From Pseudomonas berkeleyensis (GTDB lineage: Bacteria > Pseudomonadota > Gammaproteobacteria > Pseudomonadales > Pseudomonadaceae), in contig NZ_CP059139.1 in assembly GCF_014109765.1 (NCBI RefSeq), forward strand, positions 1,054,001 to 1,118,000: a stretch of DNA of 64,000 nucleotides. The letters run 5' to 3'. The position numbers and the translations under genes are program-made. Below are positions 46,928-61,392 of this stretch, piece after piece; the stretch's first letter is position 1, and each line of letters starts with the position of its first letter. Under the pieces are notes generated by a model that was given only the letters and a program-made list of their open reading frames with translations, did no database searches and was not told where the DNA came from.

Positions 46928-48390
46928 TGCCCATGCCACTCAATCAATTGCTGCCGGCCGCCGAGAGCTCGGTGCTGATTCGTGAACTGACCCTGGACAG
47001 CCGCAAGGTGCGTCCGGGCGATCTGTTTCTGGCCGTGCCCGGTACGCAGCAGGATGGTCGCGTGCATATCGCCGATGCCATCGCACGTGGCGCGGCTGCC
47101 GTGGCCTTCGAGGCTCAGGGCGCAGCGCCGATGCATGCAGAGAGTGCTGTGCTAGTGCCGGTCAAGGGCCTGGCTGGGCAACTTTCGGCCATCGCCGGGC
47201 GTTTCTATGGCGAGCCGAGCCGTGGTTTGCACCTGCTTGGCATCACCGGCACCAACGGCAAGACCAGCGTCAGTCAATTGTTGGCTCAGGCCTTGGATCT
47301 GCTGGGCGAGCCTTGTGGCATCGTCGGTACGCTGGGCAACGGTTTCCACGGCGCGCTGGAGCAGGGCAAGCACACCACGCCTGACCCGGTTGGCGTGCAG
47401 GCGACCCTGGCCGGGCTGAAGCAGGCCGGTGCACGCGCAGTCGCCATGGAGGTGTCTTCCCATGGTCTCGATCAGGGCCGGGTTGCCGCGCTGGAGTTCG
47501 ACGTGGCGGTGTTCACCAACCTGTCGCGTGATCACCTCGATTATCACGGCAGCATGGAGGCGTACGGCGCCGCCAAGGCCAAGCTGTTCGCCTGGCCGAA
47601 CCTGCGTTGCCGAGTGATCAACCTCGATGATGCCTTTGGTCGTGAGCTGGCTGCCAAGGGCCACGAGTCCCGCCTGATTGGTTACAGCCTGAACGACGCC
47701 AGCGCCTTCCTTTATTGCAGCGAAGCGCATTTTGATGATCACGGCGTACGTGCGCGCCTGGTTACGCCACGTGGCGAAGGTGTGCTGCGCAGCAATCTGC
47801 TGGGCCGCTTCAACCTGAGCAACCTGCTGGCTGTGGTCGGCGCCTTGCTCGGCATGGACTACGCCCTCGACGAAGTGCTCAAGGTACTGCCGAAGCTGCA
47901 GGGGCCGGCCGGCCGCATGCAGCGACTGGGTGGCGGCGACAAGCCGTTGGTGGTGGTCGATTACGCGCACACGCCGGATGCCCTGGAGAAAGTGCTCGAA
48001 GCCATGCGTCCGCATGTCGATGGGCGTCTGATCTGCCTGTTCGGCTGTGGTGGTGATCGTGATCGCGGCAAGCGTCCATTGATGGCGGCAGCGGCCGAGC
48101 GCCTGGCCGATGTGGTTTGGGTGACCGACGACAATCCGCGTACCGAAGACCCGGCGCAGATCGCCGCCGACATCCGCGCCGGCTTCGTCGCGCCGGAGGC
48201 GGTGCACTTCATTCACGGTCGCGGCGATGCCATCGCGCGCTTGGTCGCTCAGTCCGAGGCTGCCGATGTGTTGGTGCTGGCCGGTAAGGGCCATGAGGAT
48301 TATCAGGAGATCATGGGCGTGCGTCAGCCGTTCTCCGACCTGACCGAAGCGAGCAAGGCCCTGGCGGCCTGGGAGGCAGCCCATGCTTAA
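46927..48390 (+). CDS. murE: UDP-MurNAc-tripeptide ligase MurE (meso-DAP adding)
   Basis: A 487-residue ATP-dependent ligase that adds the third stem residue. P-loop GITGTNGKTSVSQLLAQ, central LVVVDYAHTPDALEKVLEAM, and the DNPR motif in VWVTDDNPRTEDP, which is the mark of meso-diaminopimelate specificity over lysine. It overlaps murF by eight bases. Confidence 0.97.
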
Positions 48391-49753
48391 GCCCTGGTTG
48401 CTCAGTGAAGTCGCTGCCGACCTGAATGCACGCGTCATTGGTGCCGATGCGGCCTTCTCTGCTGTTGGCACCGACAGCCGCAGCATTGCCGCTGGCCAGT
48501 TGTTCGTAGCGCTCACCGGCCCACGTTTCGACGGCCATGATTATCTGGCTAACGTGGCCGCCAAGGGCGCCGTTGCCGCGCTGGTCGAGCGTGAAGTGGC
48601 GAATGCGCCGCTGCCGCAGTTGCTGGTAGCTGATACCCGTTTGGCGCTCGGCCAGCTGGGTGCGTTGAATCGCCAGGCGTTCGCCGGCCCGCTGGCCGCA
48701 GTGACCGGTTCCAGCGGCAAGACCAGCGTCAAGGAGATGCTTGCTGCGATCCTGCGTGCGGGTCTGGATGGCGCCGTGCTGGCTACCCGCGGCAACCTCA
48801 ACAATGATCTCGGTGCGCCGCTGACGCTGCTGGAGTTGGCGCCGGAACATCGCGCCGGGGTGATCGAACTGGGCGCCAACCATGTCGGCGAGATTGCCTA
48901 CACCGTCAGCCTGACGCGGCCGCAGGTGGCGATCATCACCAACGCTGGCAATGCCCATGTCGGCGAATTCGGTGGCCCGGAAAAGATCGTCGAGGCCAAG
49001 GGGGAAATCCTCGAAGGCCTGCCGAGCGATGGCGTGGCCGTGCTCAATCTGGATGACAAGGCCTTCGTCACCTGGCAGCGCCGCGCTGCCGCGCGCAACG
49101 TGCTGAGCTTTGCCCTGCGTGATACCCGCGCCGACTTCCACGGCAGCGATCTGGCCCGTGATGAGCGTGGTTGCCAGGGTTTCACCTTGCGCAGTCCTGC
49201 TGGCAGCGCACGCATCCAGCTCAACCTGCTCGGTGAACACAATGTGGCCAATGCACTGGCTGCCTGTGCCGCCGCTCATGCCCTGGGTATGCCGTTGGTC
49301 GCGATGGCTGAGGGGTTGAAAAATCTGCAACCGGTCAAGGGCCGCGCCGTAGCGCAGTTGGCGCCGAATGGCGTGCGGGTGATCGACGACAGCTACAACG
49401 CCAACCCCGTGTCGATGTGCGCGGCGGTGGATATACTCGCCGGCTTCTCCGGTCGCACCGTCCTGGTGCTGGGAGACATGGGCGAGCTGGGCGAGTGGGC
49501 CGAACAGGGCCATCGCGATGTCGGCCGCCATGCTGCAGGCAAGGTCGATGCGCTGTATGCCGTCGGCCCACTGATGCGTCATGCGGTCGAGGAGTTTGGC
49601 TCAAAAGGCCGCCACTTCGTCGATCAGGCCGAGCTGATCGAAGCGCTTCGCGCCGAGCGGGCCGGCAGCACACTACTAATCAAGGGTTCACGCAGCGCTG
49701 CCATGGACAAGGTCGTGGCGGCGCTGTGTGGCGTATCTGGGGAGATTCACTAA
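48383..49753 (+). CDS. murF: UDP-MurNAc-pentapeptide ligase MurF
   Basis: A 456-residue ligase that adds D-Ala-D-Ala to complete the pentapeptide. AVTGSSGKTSVKEMLAAIL is the P-loop; ITNAGNAHVGEFGGPEKIVEAKGEI and VIDDSYNANPVSMCAAVDIL are family blocks. The stop is directly followed by the mraY ATG. Confidence 0.97.
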   Translation: MLKPWLLSEVAADLNARVIGADAAFSAVGTDSRSIAAGQLFVALTGPRFDGHDYLANVAAKGAVAALVEREVANAPLPQLLVADTRLALGQLGALNRQAFAGPLAAVTGSSGKTSVKEMLAAILRAGLDGAVLATRGNLNNDLGAPLTLLELAPEHRAGVIELGANHVGEIAYTVSLTRPQVAIITNAGNAHVGEFGGPEKIVEAKGEILEGLPSDGVAVLNLDDKAFVTWQRRAAARNVLSFALRDTRADFHGSDLARDERGCQGFTLRSPAGSARIQLNLLGEHNVANALAACAAAHALGMPLVAMAEGLKNLQPVKGRAVAQLAPNGVRVIDDSYNANPVSMCAAVDILAGFSGRTVLVLGDMGELGEWAEQGHRDVGRHAAGKVDALYAVGPLMRHAVEEFGSKGRHFVDQAELIEALRAERAGSTLLIKGSRSAAMDKVVAALCGVSGEIH

Positions 49754-50836
49754 ATGCTGCTGCTGCTGGCGGAGTACCTGCAACAGTTCCACAAGGGTTT
49801 CGCGGTCTTTCAGTACCTTACCCTGCGCGGCATCCTCGGCGTGCTCACCGCCCTGGCGCTGTCGCTGTGGCTCGGCCCGTGGATGATCCGCACCCTGCAG
49901 GTGCGTCAGATCGGCCAGTCCGTGCGCAACGATGGCCCGCAGTCGCATCTGTCGAAGAAAGGCACGCCGACCATGGGCGGCGCGCTGATCCTTACCGCCA
50001 TCGCTGTCAGCACCCTGCTCTGGGCTGACCTGTCCAACCGCTACGTGTGGGTGGTGCTGGCCGTGACTTTGGCGTTCGGTGCCATTGGCTGGGTCGACGA
50101 CTACCGCAAGGTGATCGAGAAGAACTCGCGTGGCCTGCCAAGTCGCTGGAAGTATTTCTGGCAGTCGGTGTTCGGTCTGGCTGCGGCTGTCTTCCTTTAT
50201 ATGACCGCGCAGAGCCCGGTGGAGACCACCCTGATCCTGCCGCTGTTGAAGGATGTCGCCATTCCCCTGGGCATCGGCTTCGTGGTCTTGACCTACTTCG
50301 TCATCGTCGGCACCAGCAATGCGGTGAACCTCACCGACGGCCTCGACGGTCTGGCCATCCTACCGACCGTGATGGTTGGTGGGGCCCTGGGCATCTTCTG
50401 CTACCTGTCGGGCAACGTGAATTTCGCCGAGTACCTGCTGATCCCTTACGTTCCGGGCTCCGGTGAGCTGATCGTGTTCTGCGCCGCACTGGTCGGCGCC
50501 GGCCTGGGCTTTTTGTGGTTCAACACCTACCCGGCGCAAGTGTTCATGGGCGATGTCGGCGCGCTGGCGCTCGGCGCCGCGCTGGGCACCATTGCCGTGA
50601 TCGTCCGCCAGGAAATCGTGCTGTTCATCATGGGCGGCGTGTTCGTGATGGAAACCCTGTCGGTGATCATCCAGGTCGCCAGCTTCAAGCTGACCGGCAA
50701 GCGCGTGTTCCGCATGGCGCCGATTCACCACCACTTTGAACTCAAGGGCTGGCCCGAGCCACGCGTGATCGTCCGCTTCTGGATCATCACCGTGATTCTC
50801 GTGTTGATCGGCCTGGCCACCCTGAAGCTGAGGTAA
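49754..50836 (+). CDS. mraY: Phospho-MurNAc-pentapeptide translocase MraY
   Basis: A 360-residue polytopic enzyme that makes lipid I on undecaprenyl phosphate. [19 protein letters not shown], the DD motif in [22 protein letters not shown] and the HHH loop in [17 protein letters not shown] are intact. It stands 6 bases before murD and has the usual length. Confidence 0.98.
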   Translation: MLLLLAEYLQQFHKGFAVFQYLTLRGILGVLTALALSLWLGPWMIRTLQVRQIGQSVRNDGPQSHLSKKGTPTMGGALILTAIAVSTLLWADLSNRYVWVVLAVTLAFGAIGWVDDYRKVIEKNSRGLPSRWKYFWQSVFGLAAAVFLYMTAQSPVETTLILPLLKDVAIPLGIGFVVLTYFVIVGTSNAVNLTDGLDGLAILPTVMVGGALGIFCYLSGNVNFAEYLLIPYVPGSGELIVFCAALVGAGLGFLWFNTYPAQVFMGDVGALALGAALGTIAVIVRQEIVLFIMGGVFVMETLSVIIQVASFKLTGKRVFRMAPIHHHFELKGWPEPRVIVRFWIITVILVLIGLATLKLR

Positions 50837-50842
50837 TAGAGC

Positions 50843-52189
50843 GTGTCGTTGATCGCTTCCGACCAATTCCGCATCGTTGTCGGCCTCGGCAAGAGCGGCA
50901 TGTCCCTGGTGCGCTTCCTGGCGCGTCAGGGTGTGCGCTTTGCCGTGGCCGATACGCGCGCGAATCCGCCGGAGCTGGAAACGCTCAAGCGCGACTACCC
51001 TCAGGTGGAAGTGCGCTGCGGTGAGCTGGACGTGGACTTCCTTTGCCGCGCCTCGGAGCTGTACGTGAGTCCCGGTCTGGCCGTGGCCACGCCGGCGTTG
51101 GCGGAAGCGGCTGCGCGTGGGGTGAAGCTGTCTGGTGACATCGATCTGTTCGCTCGTCATGCCAAGGCACCAATCGTTGCCATCACCGGCTCCAACGCCA
51201 AGAGCACCGTGACCACGCTGGTCGGCGACATGGCGGCCGCGGCGGGCAAGCGTGTCGCGGTCGGCGGCAACCTGGGAATGCCGGCGCTCGACCTGCTCAG
51301 TGACGATATCGAGCTGTACGTGCTGGAGCTGTCCAGCTTCCAGCTGGAAACCACCGAGCAGTTGAACGCTGAAGTGGCCACCTGCCTGAACGTCAGCGAA
51401 GACCATATGGATCGCTACAGCGGCCTGCCGGCTTATCACCTGGCCAAGCACCGCATTTTCCGTGGCGCGCGTCAGGTGGTGGTAAACCGCGATGATGCGC
51501 TGTCGCGTCCGCTGATCGCTGACCAGGTTACTTGCTGGGAATTCGGCCTGGGCAAGCCGGACTTCAAGCGTTTCGGCCTGCTGGAAGAGCAGGGCGAGAA
51601 GTACCTGGCTTTCCGTTTCGAGGCGTTGCTGCCGACCGCCGAGCTGAAGATCCGTGGCGCGCACAATCAGTCCAATGCGCTGGCGGCGCTGGCGCTTGGC
51701 AATGCCGTAGGCCTGCCGATGGAGGCCATGCTGACCACCCTGCGCCAGTTCGCTGGTCTGCCGCACCGTTGCCAGTGGCTGCGTGAGCGCGGCGACGTGA
51801 GTTATTACGACGATTCCAAGGCCACCAACGTCGGTGCGGCGCTGGCGGCCATCGAAGGCCTGGGCGCCGATATCGCCGGCAAGCTGGTGCTGATCGCCGG
51901 TGGCGATGGCAAGGGCGCCGACTTCTCCGCGCTCAAGACCCCGGTCGCGCGTTTCTGCCGCGCTGTGGTGCTGCTGGGCCGCGATGCCGAGCGAATCGCC
52001 GAGGCGCTGGGCGATGCTGCGCCGCTGGTGCGGGTGAAAACCCTCGATGAGGCTGTGCAGCGTTGCAGTGAGCTGGCCGAAGCGGGCGATGCCGTGCTGC
52101 TGTCGCCGGCTTGCGCCAGTCTGGACATGTTCAAGAACTTCGAAGAGCGCGGGCGTCTGTTCGCCCAGGCTGTGGAGGGGCTGTCCTGA
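50843..52189 (+). CDS. murD: UDP-MurNAc-L-alanine:D-glutamate ligase MurD
   Basis: A 448-residue ligase with GTG start. ITGSNAKSTVTTLVGDMA is the P-loop, LNVSEDHMDRY the central Mur motif, and YDDSKATNVGAALAAIEG the ligase C-terminal block. The stop overlaps the ftsW ATG (TGATG). Confidence 0.97.
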   Translation: MSLIASDQFRIVVGLGKSGMSLVRFLARQGVRFAVADTRANPPELETLKRDYPQVEVRCGELDVDFLCRASELYVSPGLAVATPALAEAAARGVKLSGDIDLFARHAKAPIVAITGSNAKSTVTTLVGDMAAAAGKRVAVGGNLGMPALDLLSDDIELYVLELSSFQLETTEQLNAEVATCLNVSEDHMDRYSGLPAYHLAKHRIFRGARQVVVNRDDALSRPLIADQVTCWEFGLGKPDFKRFGLLEEQGEKYLAFRFEALLPTAELKIRGAHNQSNALAALALGNAVGLPMEAMLTTLRQFAGLPHRCQWLRERGDVSYYDDSKATNVGAALAAIEGLGADIAGKLVLIAGGDGKGADFSALKTPVARFCRAVVLLGRDAERIAEALGDAAPLVRVKTLDEAVQRCSELAEAGDAVLLSPACASLDMFKNFEERGRLFAQAVEGLS

Positions 52190-53406
52190 TGCTGGCCTTC
52201 CTGCACATCCGCCCCTCGCCGCTGTTCGGTCGCGGCCTGGACGTCGACTTCCCGATGCTGGCCGGCTGCCTTGGACTGTTGGGGCTGGGCCTGGTGATGA
52301 TCACTTCGGCTTCTTCGGAAGTGGCGGCGGCGCTGTCTGGCAATCCGCTGTACCACATGATTCGTCATCTGGTTTACCTGGTCATCGGCCTGGGGACTGC
52401 CGGCATCGTGTTGATGATTCCGATGAGTTTCTGGCAGCGCTACGGCTGGATGATGCTGCTGGCAGCCTTCGGTCTGTTGGTGCTGGTGTTGATTCCGGGT
52501 ATTGGCCGCGAGGTCAACGGTGCACGGCGCTGGATCGGTTTTGGCGCCTTCAACGTGCAGCCTTCGGAAATCGCCAAAGTATTCGTGGTCGTCTACCTGG
52601 CCGGCTATCTGGTACGCCGCCAGGAAGAGGTGCGCGAAAGCTGGATGGGTTTCTTCAAGCCTTTCGTCGTGCTGCTGCCGATGGCTGGCCTGCTGCTGCT
52701 GGAGCCGGATTTCGGCGCCACCGTGGTGATGATGGGCTCGGCCATGGCCATGTTGTTTCTTGGCGGTGTCGGCATGCTGCGCTTCGGTCTGATGGTGGCA
52801 CTGGCCGTCGGCGCCGTGTTCGTCCTGGTGCAGACTCAGGAATATCGCCTGCAGCGACTGATCACCTTCACCGACCCCTGGGCCGATCAATACGGTTCCG
52901 GTTACCAGTTGACCCAGGCGCTGATCGCCTTCGGTCGTGGCGAATGGTTCGGCGTCGGCCTGGGCAACAGCATCCAGAAGCAGTTCTACCTGCCGGAAGC
53001 GCATACCGACTTCGTCTTCTCGGTATTGGCCGAGGAGCTGGGTTTCGTCGGTGCAATGGCAACGCTGGCGCTGTTCGTCTTCGTCTGCGTACGTGGCCTG
53101 TACATCGGCCTATGGGCGGAGAAGGCCAAGCAGTTCTTCTCGGCCTACGTGGCCTATGGGCTGTCCTTCCTGTGGATCGGCCAGTTCCTGATCAATATCG
53201 GCGTGAATACCGGCCTGCTGCCGACCAAGGGGTTGACCCTGCCGTTCCTCAGTTATGGCGGCTCGTCGCTGGTGATCTGCTGCGTCAGCCTGGCGGTGCT
53301 GCTGCGCATCGAGTGGGAGCGGCGCAACGTGCTGGGCAACGAGGACGTGGAGTTCAGCGAAGCGGATTTCGCCGAGCCGGAGCAGGAGGTGGCCCATGCG
53401 CGGTAA
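52189..53406 (+). CDS. ftsW: Septal SEDS glycosyltransferase FtsW
   Basis: A 405-residue SEDS-family membrane polymerase, partner of FtsI. GARRWIGFGAFNVQPSEIAKVFVV, GWADQYGSGYQLTQALIAFGRGEWFGVGLGNS-like loop with HTDFVFSVLAEELGFVG, and LPFLSYGGSSLVICCVSLAVLLRIE are characteristic. The ATG at 52189 lies on the murD stop; a longer frame starting in murD is ignored. It overlaps murG by 11 bases. Confidence 0.97.
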   Translation: MLAFLHIRPSPLFGRGLDVDFPMLAGCLGLLGLGLVMITSASSEVAAALSGNPLYHMIRHLVYLVIGLGTAGIVLMIPMSFWQRYGWMMLLAAFGLLVLVLIPGIGREVNGARRWIGFGAFNVQPSEIAKVFVVVYLAGYLVRRQEEVRESWMGFFKPFVVLLPMAGLLLLEPDFGATVVMMGSAMAMLFLGGVGMLRFGLMVALAVGAVFVLVQTQEYRLQRLITFTDPWADQYGSGYQLTQALIAFGRGEWFGVGLGNSIQKQFYLPEAHTDFVFSVLAEELGFVGAMATLALFVFVCVRGLYIGLWAEKAKQFFSAYVAYGLSFLWIGQFLINIGVNTGLLPTKGLTLPFLSYGGSSLVICCVSLAVLLRIEWERRNVLGNEDVEFSEADFAEPEQEVAHAR

Positions 53407-54458
53407 CGTCCTGATCATGGCCGGTGGCACAGGTGGCCACGTGTTCCCGGCGCTGGCTTGCGCACGTGAATTCCAGACTCGTGGCTATAGCGTGCATTGG
53501 CTGGGTACGCCGCGTGGCATCGAGAACGAGCTGGTGCCACAGGCGGGCTTGCCGCTGCACCTGATCAACGTCAGCGGCCTGCGTGGCAAGGGCAAGCTCT
53601 CCCTGCTCAAGGCGCCATTCCAGTTGCTGCGTTCGCTGCTGCAGGCTCGGCGCATCGTGCGCGAGTTGCAGCCAGTGTGCGTGCTCGGCATGGGCGGTTA
53701 CGTCACCGGCCCTGGTGGGCTCGCTGCGCGCCTGGCAGGCGTGCCCCTGATCATTCATGAGCAGAACGCCGTCGCCGGTACCGCCAATCGCCTGTTGTCG
53801 CGTATCGCCAATCGTATCTGCGAGGCCTTCCCGAACACCTTCGCGGCGTCCGACAAGCGGCGCACCACCGGTAACCCCGTGCGTGAAGAGCTGTTCCTGG
53901 AAACGCCGCGTGAGCCGCTGGCCGGTCGCCAGCCGAAACTGCTGGTGCTGGGTGGCAGCCTGGGCGCCGAACCACTGAACAAGCTGCTGCCCGCCGCGTT
54001 GGAGAAACTGCCTGCCGAACTGCGTCCGCAGGTGTTCCATCAGGCGGGCAAGCAGCATGCCGAAATCACTGCGGAGCGTTATCGAGATGCCGCGGTCGAA
54101 GCCGAGGTCGCGCCTTTCATCAAGGACATGGCCCGCGCTTATGGCTGGGCCGACCTGGTGGTTTGCCGCGCCGGCGCACTGACCGTCAGCGAACTGGCCG
54201 CCGCGGGTCTGCCGTCGATGCTGGTGCCCTTGCCGCATGCCATCGACGATCACCAGAGCCGCAATGCCGAATACCTGGCGAAGGAGGGCGCTGCCGTTCT
54301 TCTTCCGCAACATGCCACTGACGCGGCCAAGCTTGCCGCGCAGCTCACCGAGGTTCTGATGCACCTGGAAAAACTCACCGCCATGGGCGCTACCGCGCGT
54401 CGTCTGGCCAAACCCGATGCTACCCGCACGGTCGTCGACATCTGCCAGGAGGTGGCTC

Positions 54459-54466
<8 letters not shown>
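53396..54466 (+). CDS. murG: Lipid II synthase MurG (GlcNAc transferase)
   Basis: A 356-residue peripheral membrane GT28 glycosyltransferase that adds GlcNAc to lipid [21 protein letters not shown] near the start, the [16 protein letters not shown] block, [36 protein letters not shown] for donor binding. Its 3' end holds the AGGAGG site for murC. Confidence 0.97.
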
Positions 54467-56839
<2,373 letters not shown>

Positions 56840-56842
56840 GCG

Positions 56843-57709
56843 ATGAGCATCGCTCTGCGTCATCAGGACTCGCTGAGGGCTCCGCAACGCGGCAAGCCCG
56901 CGCCGCGTGGCGCCAGCCGTCTGGTGGCCAAGGAGCCGATGCGCCTGCGTTTGCCCAAGCCGGATTTTTCCTGGGTGGGCCGTTTGCTCTGGCCGTTGCT
57001 GCTGGTCGGTCTGGGTTTCGGCGCCTACGAGGGCGCCCAGCGTCTGCTGCCTTATGCCGACCGCCCGATTGCGCGTATCAGCGTGCAGGGCGACCTGGCT
57101 TATATCAGTCAGCAGGCGGTGCAGCGTCGGATCGCGCCATTCATCGAGGCGAGCTTCTTCAGTGTCGACCTGCGCGGCATGCGTGAAGAACTGGAGCGCA
57201 TGCCCTGGATCGCCCATGCCGAGGTGCGCCGTGTATGGCCGGATCAGATCGACGTGCGTCTGGAAGAGCAATTGCCAATCGCCCGTTGGGGCGATGAGGC
57301 GCTGCTCAATAACCAGGGCCAGGCGTTCGCGCCGCAGGAGCTGGATAACTACCAGCATCTGCCGCAGCTGTCTGGCCCGAAGCGCGCGCAACCGAAGGTG
57401 ATGCAGCAGTACCAGATGCTCAGCCAGTTGTTGCGCCCCATGGGTTTTACCGTGGTGGGACTGCAGTTGCGCGAGCGCGGTAGCTGGTTCCTCTCGGCGA
57501 CCGAGAACGCCAGCGGCCAGCGCATCGACATCCTGCTGGGACGTGATCACGTGGTGGAAAAAATGCGTCGGTTCGCCGCCATTTACGAGCGGGAACTGAA
57601 AGAACAGAGCGCGAATATCGCGCGCATCGACCTGCGTTATGCCAACGGCCTGGCCGTGGCCTGGCGTGAGCCGGTGGAGCCGGCTGCGGCCGAGCAGAAA
57701 GTGAATTGA
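56843..57709 (+). CDS. ftsQ: Cell division protein FtsQ
   Basis: A 288-residue bitopic protein: basic cytoplasmic N-terminus, transmembrane helix (about 48-65), then a periplasmic POTRA domain ([26 protein letters not shown]) and beta domain ([32 protein letters not shown]). It recruits FtsB/FtsL to the septum. It stands 3 bases after ddlB. Confidence 0.96.
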   Translation: MSIALRHQDSLRAPQRGKPAPRGASRLVAKEPMRLRLPKPDFSWVGRLLWPLLLVGLGFGAYEGAQRLLPYADRPIARISVQGDLAYISQQAVQRRIAPFIEASFFSVDLRGMREELERMPWIAHAEVRRVWPDQIDVRLEEQLPIARWGDEALLNNQGQAFAPQELDNYQHLPQLSGPKRAQPKVMQQYQMLSQLLRPMGFTVVGLQLRERGSWFLSATENASGQRIDILLGRDHVVEKMRRFAAIYERELKEQSANIARIDLRYANGLAVAWREPVEPAAAEQKVN

Positions 57710-57724
57710 GGAGAGGCAGGACTA

Positions 57725-58972
57725 ATGAGTAGCGCGCAGAGCGGCAAGATGATCGTTGGCCTGGACATCGGCACCTCCAAGGTGGTGGCGCTGGTGGGTG
57801 AGGTGACGGCCGACGGCCAGCTGGAAATCGTCGGCATCGGCACGCATCCGTCGCGCGGGCTGAAGAAGGGCGTGGTGGTCAATATCGAGTCCACCGTGGC
57901 CTCGATCCAGCGTGCGGTGGAGGAGGCTCAACTGATGGCCGGTTGCCGTATCCACTCGGCGTTCGTCGGTGTGGCCGGCAATCACATCCGTAGCCTGAAC
58001 AGCCATGGCATCGTCGCCATCCGCGACCGCGAAGTCAGCCCGGCGGATATCGAACGTGTACTCGATGCCGCTCAGGCCGTTGCCATTCCGGCGGATCAGC
58101 GCGTGCTGCACACCCTGGCGCAGGATTATGTGATCGACAACCAGGAAGGCGTGCGCGAGCCACTGGGTATGTCCGGTGTGCGTCTGGAGGCCAAGGTGCA
58201 TGTGGTCACCTGCGCCGTGAATGCCTCGCAGAATATCGAGAAGTGCGTGCGTCGCTGCGGTCTGGAAGTCGACGACATCATCCTCGAGCAGCTCGCATCG
58301 GCCTATTCGGTACTGACCGAAGACGAGAAGGAGCTGGGCGTGTGTCTGGTGGACATCGGCGGTGGCACCACCGATATCGCCATCTTCACCGAAGGTGCGA
58401 TCCGTCATACCGCGGTGATTCCGATCGCTGGCGATCAGGTCACCAACGACATCGCCATGGCGCTGCGCACGCCGACCCAGTACGCCGAGGAAATCAAGAT
58501 CCGTTACGCCTGTGCCCTGGCCAAGCTGGCCGGTGCCGGCGAAACCATCAAGGTACCGAGCGTCGGTGATCGTCCGCCGCGTGACCTGTCGCGCCAGTCG
58601 CTGGCCGAGGTGGTCGAGCCGCGTTACGACGAACTGTTCACCCTGATCCAGGCCGAGCTGCGTCGTAGTGGCTACGAGGATCTGATTCCCGCCGGCATCG
58701 TCATGACTGGCGGCACGGCGAAGATGGAAGGGGCGGTCGAACTGGCTGAGGAAATCTTCCACATGCCCGTACGACTTGGCGTGCCGCACAGCGTCAAGGG
58801 CATGGCCGATGTGGTGCGCAACCCGATTTATTCCACCGGTGTGGGGCTGCTCCTGTACGGACTGCAGAAGCAGAACGACGGCATCTCCATTTCGGTGGGC
58901 AGTCCTTATCAGGACGAAACCAAGACCCCGGTACTCGAGCGCATCAAGCGCTGGGTGCAAGGTAATTTCTAA
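57725..58972 (+). CDS. ftsA: Cell division actin-like protein FtsA
   Basis: A 415-residue actin-family ATPase that tethers FtsZ to the membrane. MIVGLDIGTSKVVALVGEV phosphate-1 loop, LGVCLVDIGGGTTDIAIFTEG, GIVMTGGTAKMEGAVELAEEIF, and the amphipathic C-terminal membrane-targeting helix VLERIKRWVQGNF. A purine-rich site precedes the ATG. 42 bases separate it from ftsZ. Confidence 0.98.
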   Translation: MSSAQSGKMIVGLDIGTSKVVALVGEVTADGQLEIVGIGTHPSRGLKKGVVVNIESTVASIQRAVEEAQLMAGCRIHSAFVGVAGNHIRSLNSHGIVAIRDREVSPADIERVLDAAQAVAIPADQRVLHTLAQDYVIDNQEGVREPLGMSGVRLEAKVHVVTCAVNASQNIEKCVRRCGLEVDDIILEQLASAYSVLTEDEKELGVCLVDIGGGTTDIAIFTEGAIRHTAVIPIAGDQVTNDIAMALRTPTQYAEEIKIRYACALAKLAGAGETIKVPSVGDRPPRDLSRQSLAEVVEPRYDELFTLIQAELRRSGYEDLIPAGIVMTGGTAKMEGAVELAEEIFHMPVRLGVPHSVKGMADVVRNPIYSTGVGLLLYGLQKQNDGISISVGSPYQDETKTPVLERIKRWVQGNF

Positions 58973-59014
58973 ATTTGCAGTAGGCGTTACAACTAGAAAG
59001 GAAGGAGAGGGATC

Positions 59015-60208
59015 ATGTTCGAACTAGTAGACAACATTCCACAAAGTGCGGTGATCAAGGTCATCGGTGTCGGTGGTGGCGGCGGTAACGCGGTCAATCA
59101 CATGGCGGTCAGCAACATCGAGGGCGTCGAGTTCATCTGCGCCAACACCGATGCGCAGGCGCTGAAGAACATCGGTGCGCGCACCGTGCTGCAGCTCGGC
59201 CCAGGCGTGACCAAGGGCCTGGGTGCTGGCGCCAATCCGGAAGTCGGTCGTCAGGCCGCGCTGGAAGACCGCGAGCGCATTGCTGAAGTGCTGCAGGGCA
59301 CCGACATGGTGTTCATCACCACCGGCATGGGTGGTGGTACCGGTACCGGCGCTGCCCCGGTGATCGCCGAGGTGGCCAAGGAAATGGGCATCCTCACCGT
59401 TGCGGTGGTGACTCGTCCGTTCCCGTTCGAGGGCAAGAAGCGCATGGTCATCGCCGATGAAGGCATCCGCGCGCTGGCCGAGAGCGTCGACTCGCTGATC
59501 ACCATCCCGAACGAAAAACTGCTGACCATTCTCGGTAAGGACGCCAGCCTGCTGTCGGCTTTTGCCAAGGCAGATGACGTGCTGGCCGGTGCCGTACGCG
59601 GTATCTCCGACATCATCAAGCGTCCGGGCATGATCAACGTCGACTTCGCAGACGTGAAGACCGTGATGAGCGAGATGGGCATGGCGATGATGGGCACCGG
59701 CTGCGCCAGCGGTCCGAACCGTGCTCGTGAAGCCACCGAGGCCGCTATCCGCAACCCGCTGCTGGAAGACGTCAACCTGCAGGGCGCGCGTGGCATCCTG
59801 GTCAACATCACTGCCGGTCCGGATCTGTCCCTGGGTGAATACTCCGACGTGGGTAACATCATCGAACAATTCGCTTCCGAGCAAGCCACCGTCAAGGTCG
59901 GCACCGTGATCGACGCCGACATGCGCGACGAACTGCACGTTACCGTGGTCGCCACTGGCCTCGGCGCGCGCATGGAGAAGCCGGTCAAGGTGATCGACAA
60001 CACCGTGCAGGTCGCTGTCAGCCAGCCGGTTGCCCAGCAGCCCGCCGCGCCTGCGCGCAGCGAGCAGTCGGTCAACTACAAGGACTACGAGCGTCCGACC
60101 GTACAGCGTCAGAGCCACGGTGGCGCGGCGACTGCAGCCAAGCTCAATACCCAGGATGATCTCGATTACCTGGATATTCCGGCTTTCCTGCGTCGTCAGG
60201 CTGATTGA
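59015..60208 (+). CDS. ftsZ: Cell division tubulin homologue FtsZ
   Basis: A 397-residue GTPase that forms the division ring. IKVIGVGGGGGNAVNHM, the tubulin signature GMGGGTGTGAAPVIAEVAKE, T7-loop INVDFADVKTVMSEMGMA, a disordered linker rich in Gln and Ala, and the conserved C-terminal peptide LDYLDIPAFLRRQAD for FtsA/ZipA binding. GGAGAGGG gives a strong ribosome-binding site. Confidence 0.99.
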   Translation: MFELVDNIPQSAVIKVIGVGGGGGNAVNHMAVSNIEGVEFICANTDAQALKNIGARTVLQLGPGVTKGLGAGANPEVGRQAALEDRERIAEVLQGTDMVFITTGMGGGTGTGAAPVIAEVAKEMGILTVAVVTRPFPFEGKKRMVIADEGIRALAESVDSLITIPNEKLLTILGKDASLLSAFAKADDVLAGAVRGISDIIKRPGMINVDFADVKTVMSEMGMAMMGTGCASGPNRAREATEAAIRNPLLEDVNLQGARGILVNITAGPDLSLGEYSDVGNIIEQFASEQATVKVGTVIDADMRDELHVTVVATGLGARMEKPVKVIDNTVQVAVSQPVAQQPAAPARSEQSVNYKDYERPTVQRQSHGGAATAAKLNTQDDLDYLDIPAFLRRQAD

Positions 60209-61231
<1,023 letters not shown>

Positions 61232-61257
61232 ACCAACTCTCTTTCCAGCTTCAATTT

Positions 61258-61287
61258 GAGGCCACCTTCGGGTGGCCTCTTTTTTTT
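61258..61287 (+). terminator. dcw/lpxC terminator
   Basis: A 9-bp perfect stem GAGGCCACC/GGTGGCCTC with a TTCG tetraloop and an eight-T tail. Confidence 0.95.
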
Positions 61288-61364
61288 GTAGGGTGTCGCG
61301 GGGCCGGCCAGGCCGTGCGCACCGATCCCCCATAGCAATTGGTGCGCGCCACCTGGTCTGCTAC
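61288..61364. repeat. Degenerate GTAGGGTG...GGTGCGCGCC...CTAC repeat
   Basis: GTAGGGTG at 61288 follows the terminator directly, with CGTGCGCACCGA near 61312 and GGTGCGCGCCACC at 61341-61353 before CTAC at 61361. It reads as a decayed copy of the paired repeat at 25902-25952. Confidence 0.5.
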
Positions 61365-61392
61365 GGATTTACCGACGAACGGAAAAAGGGCG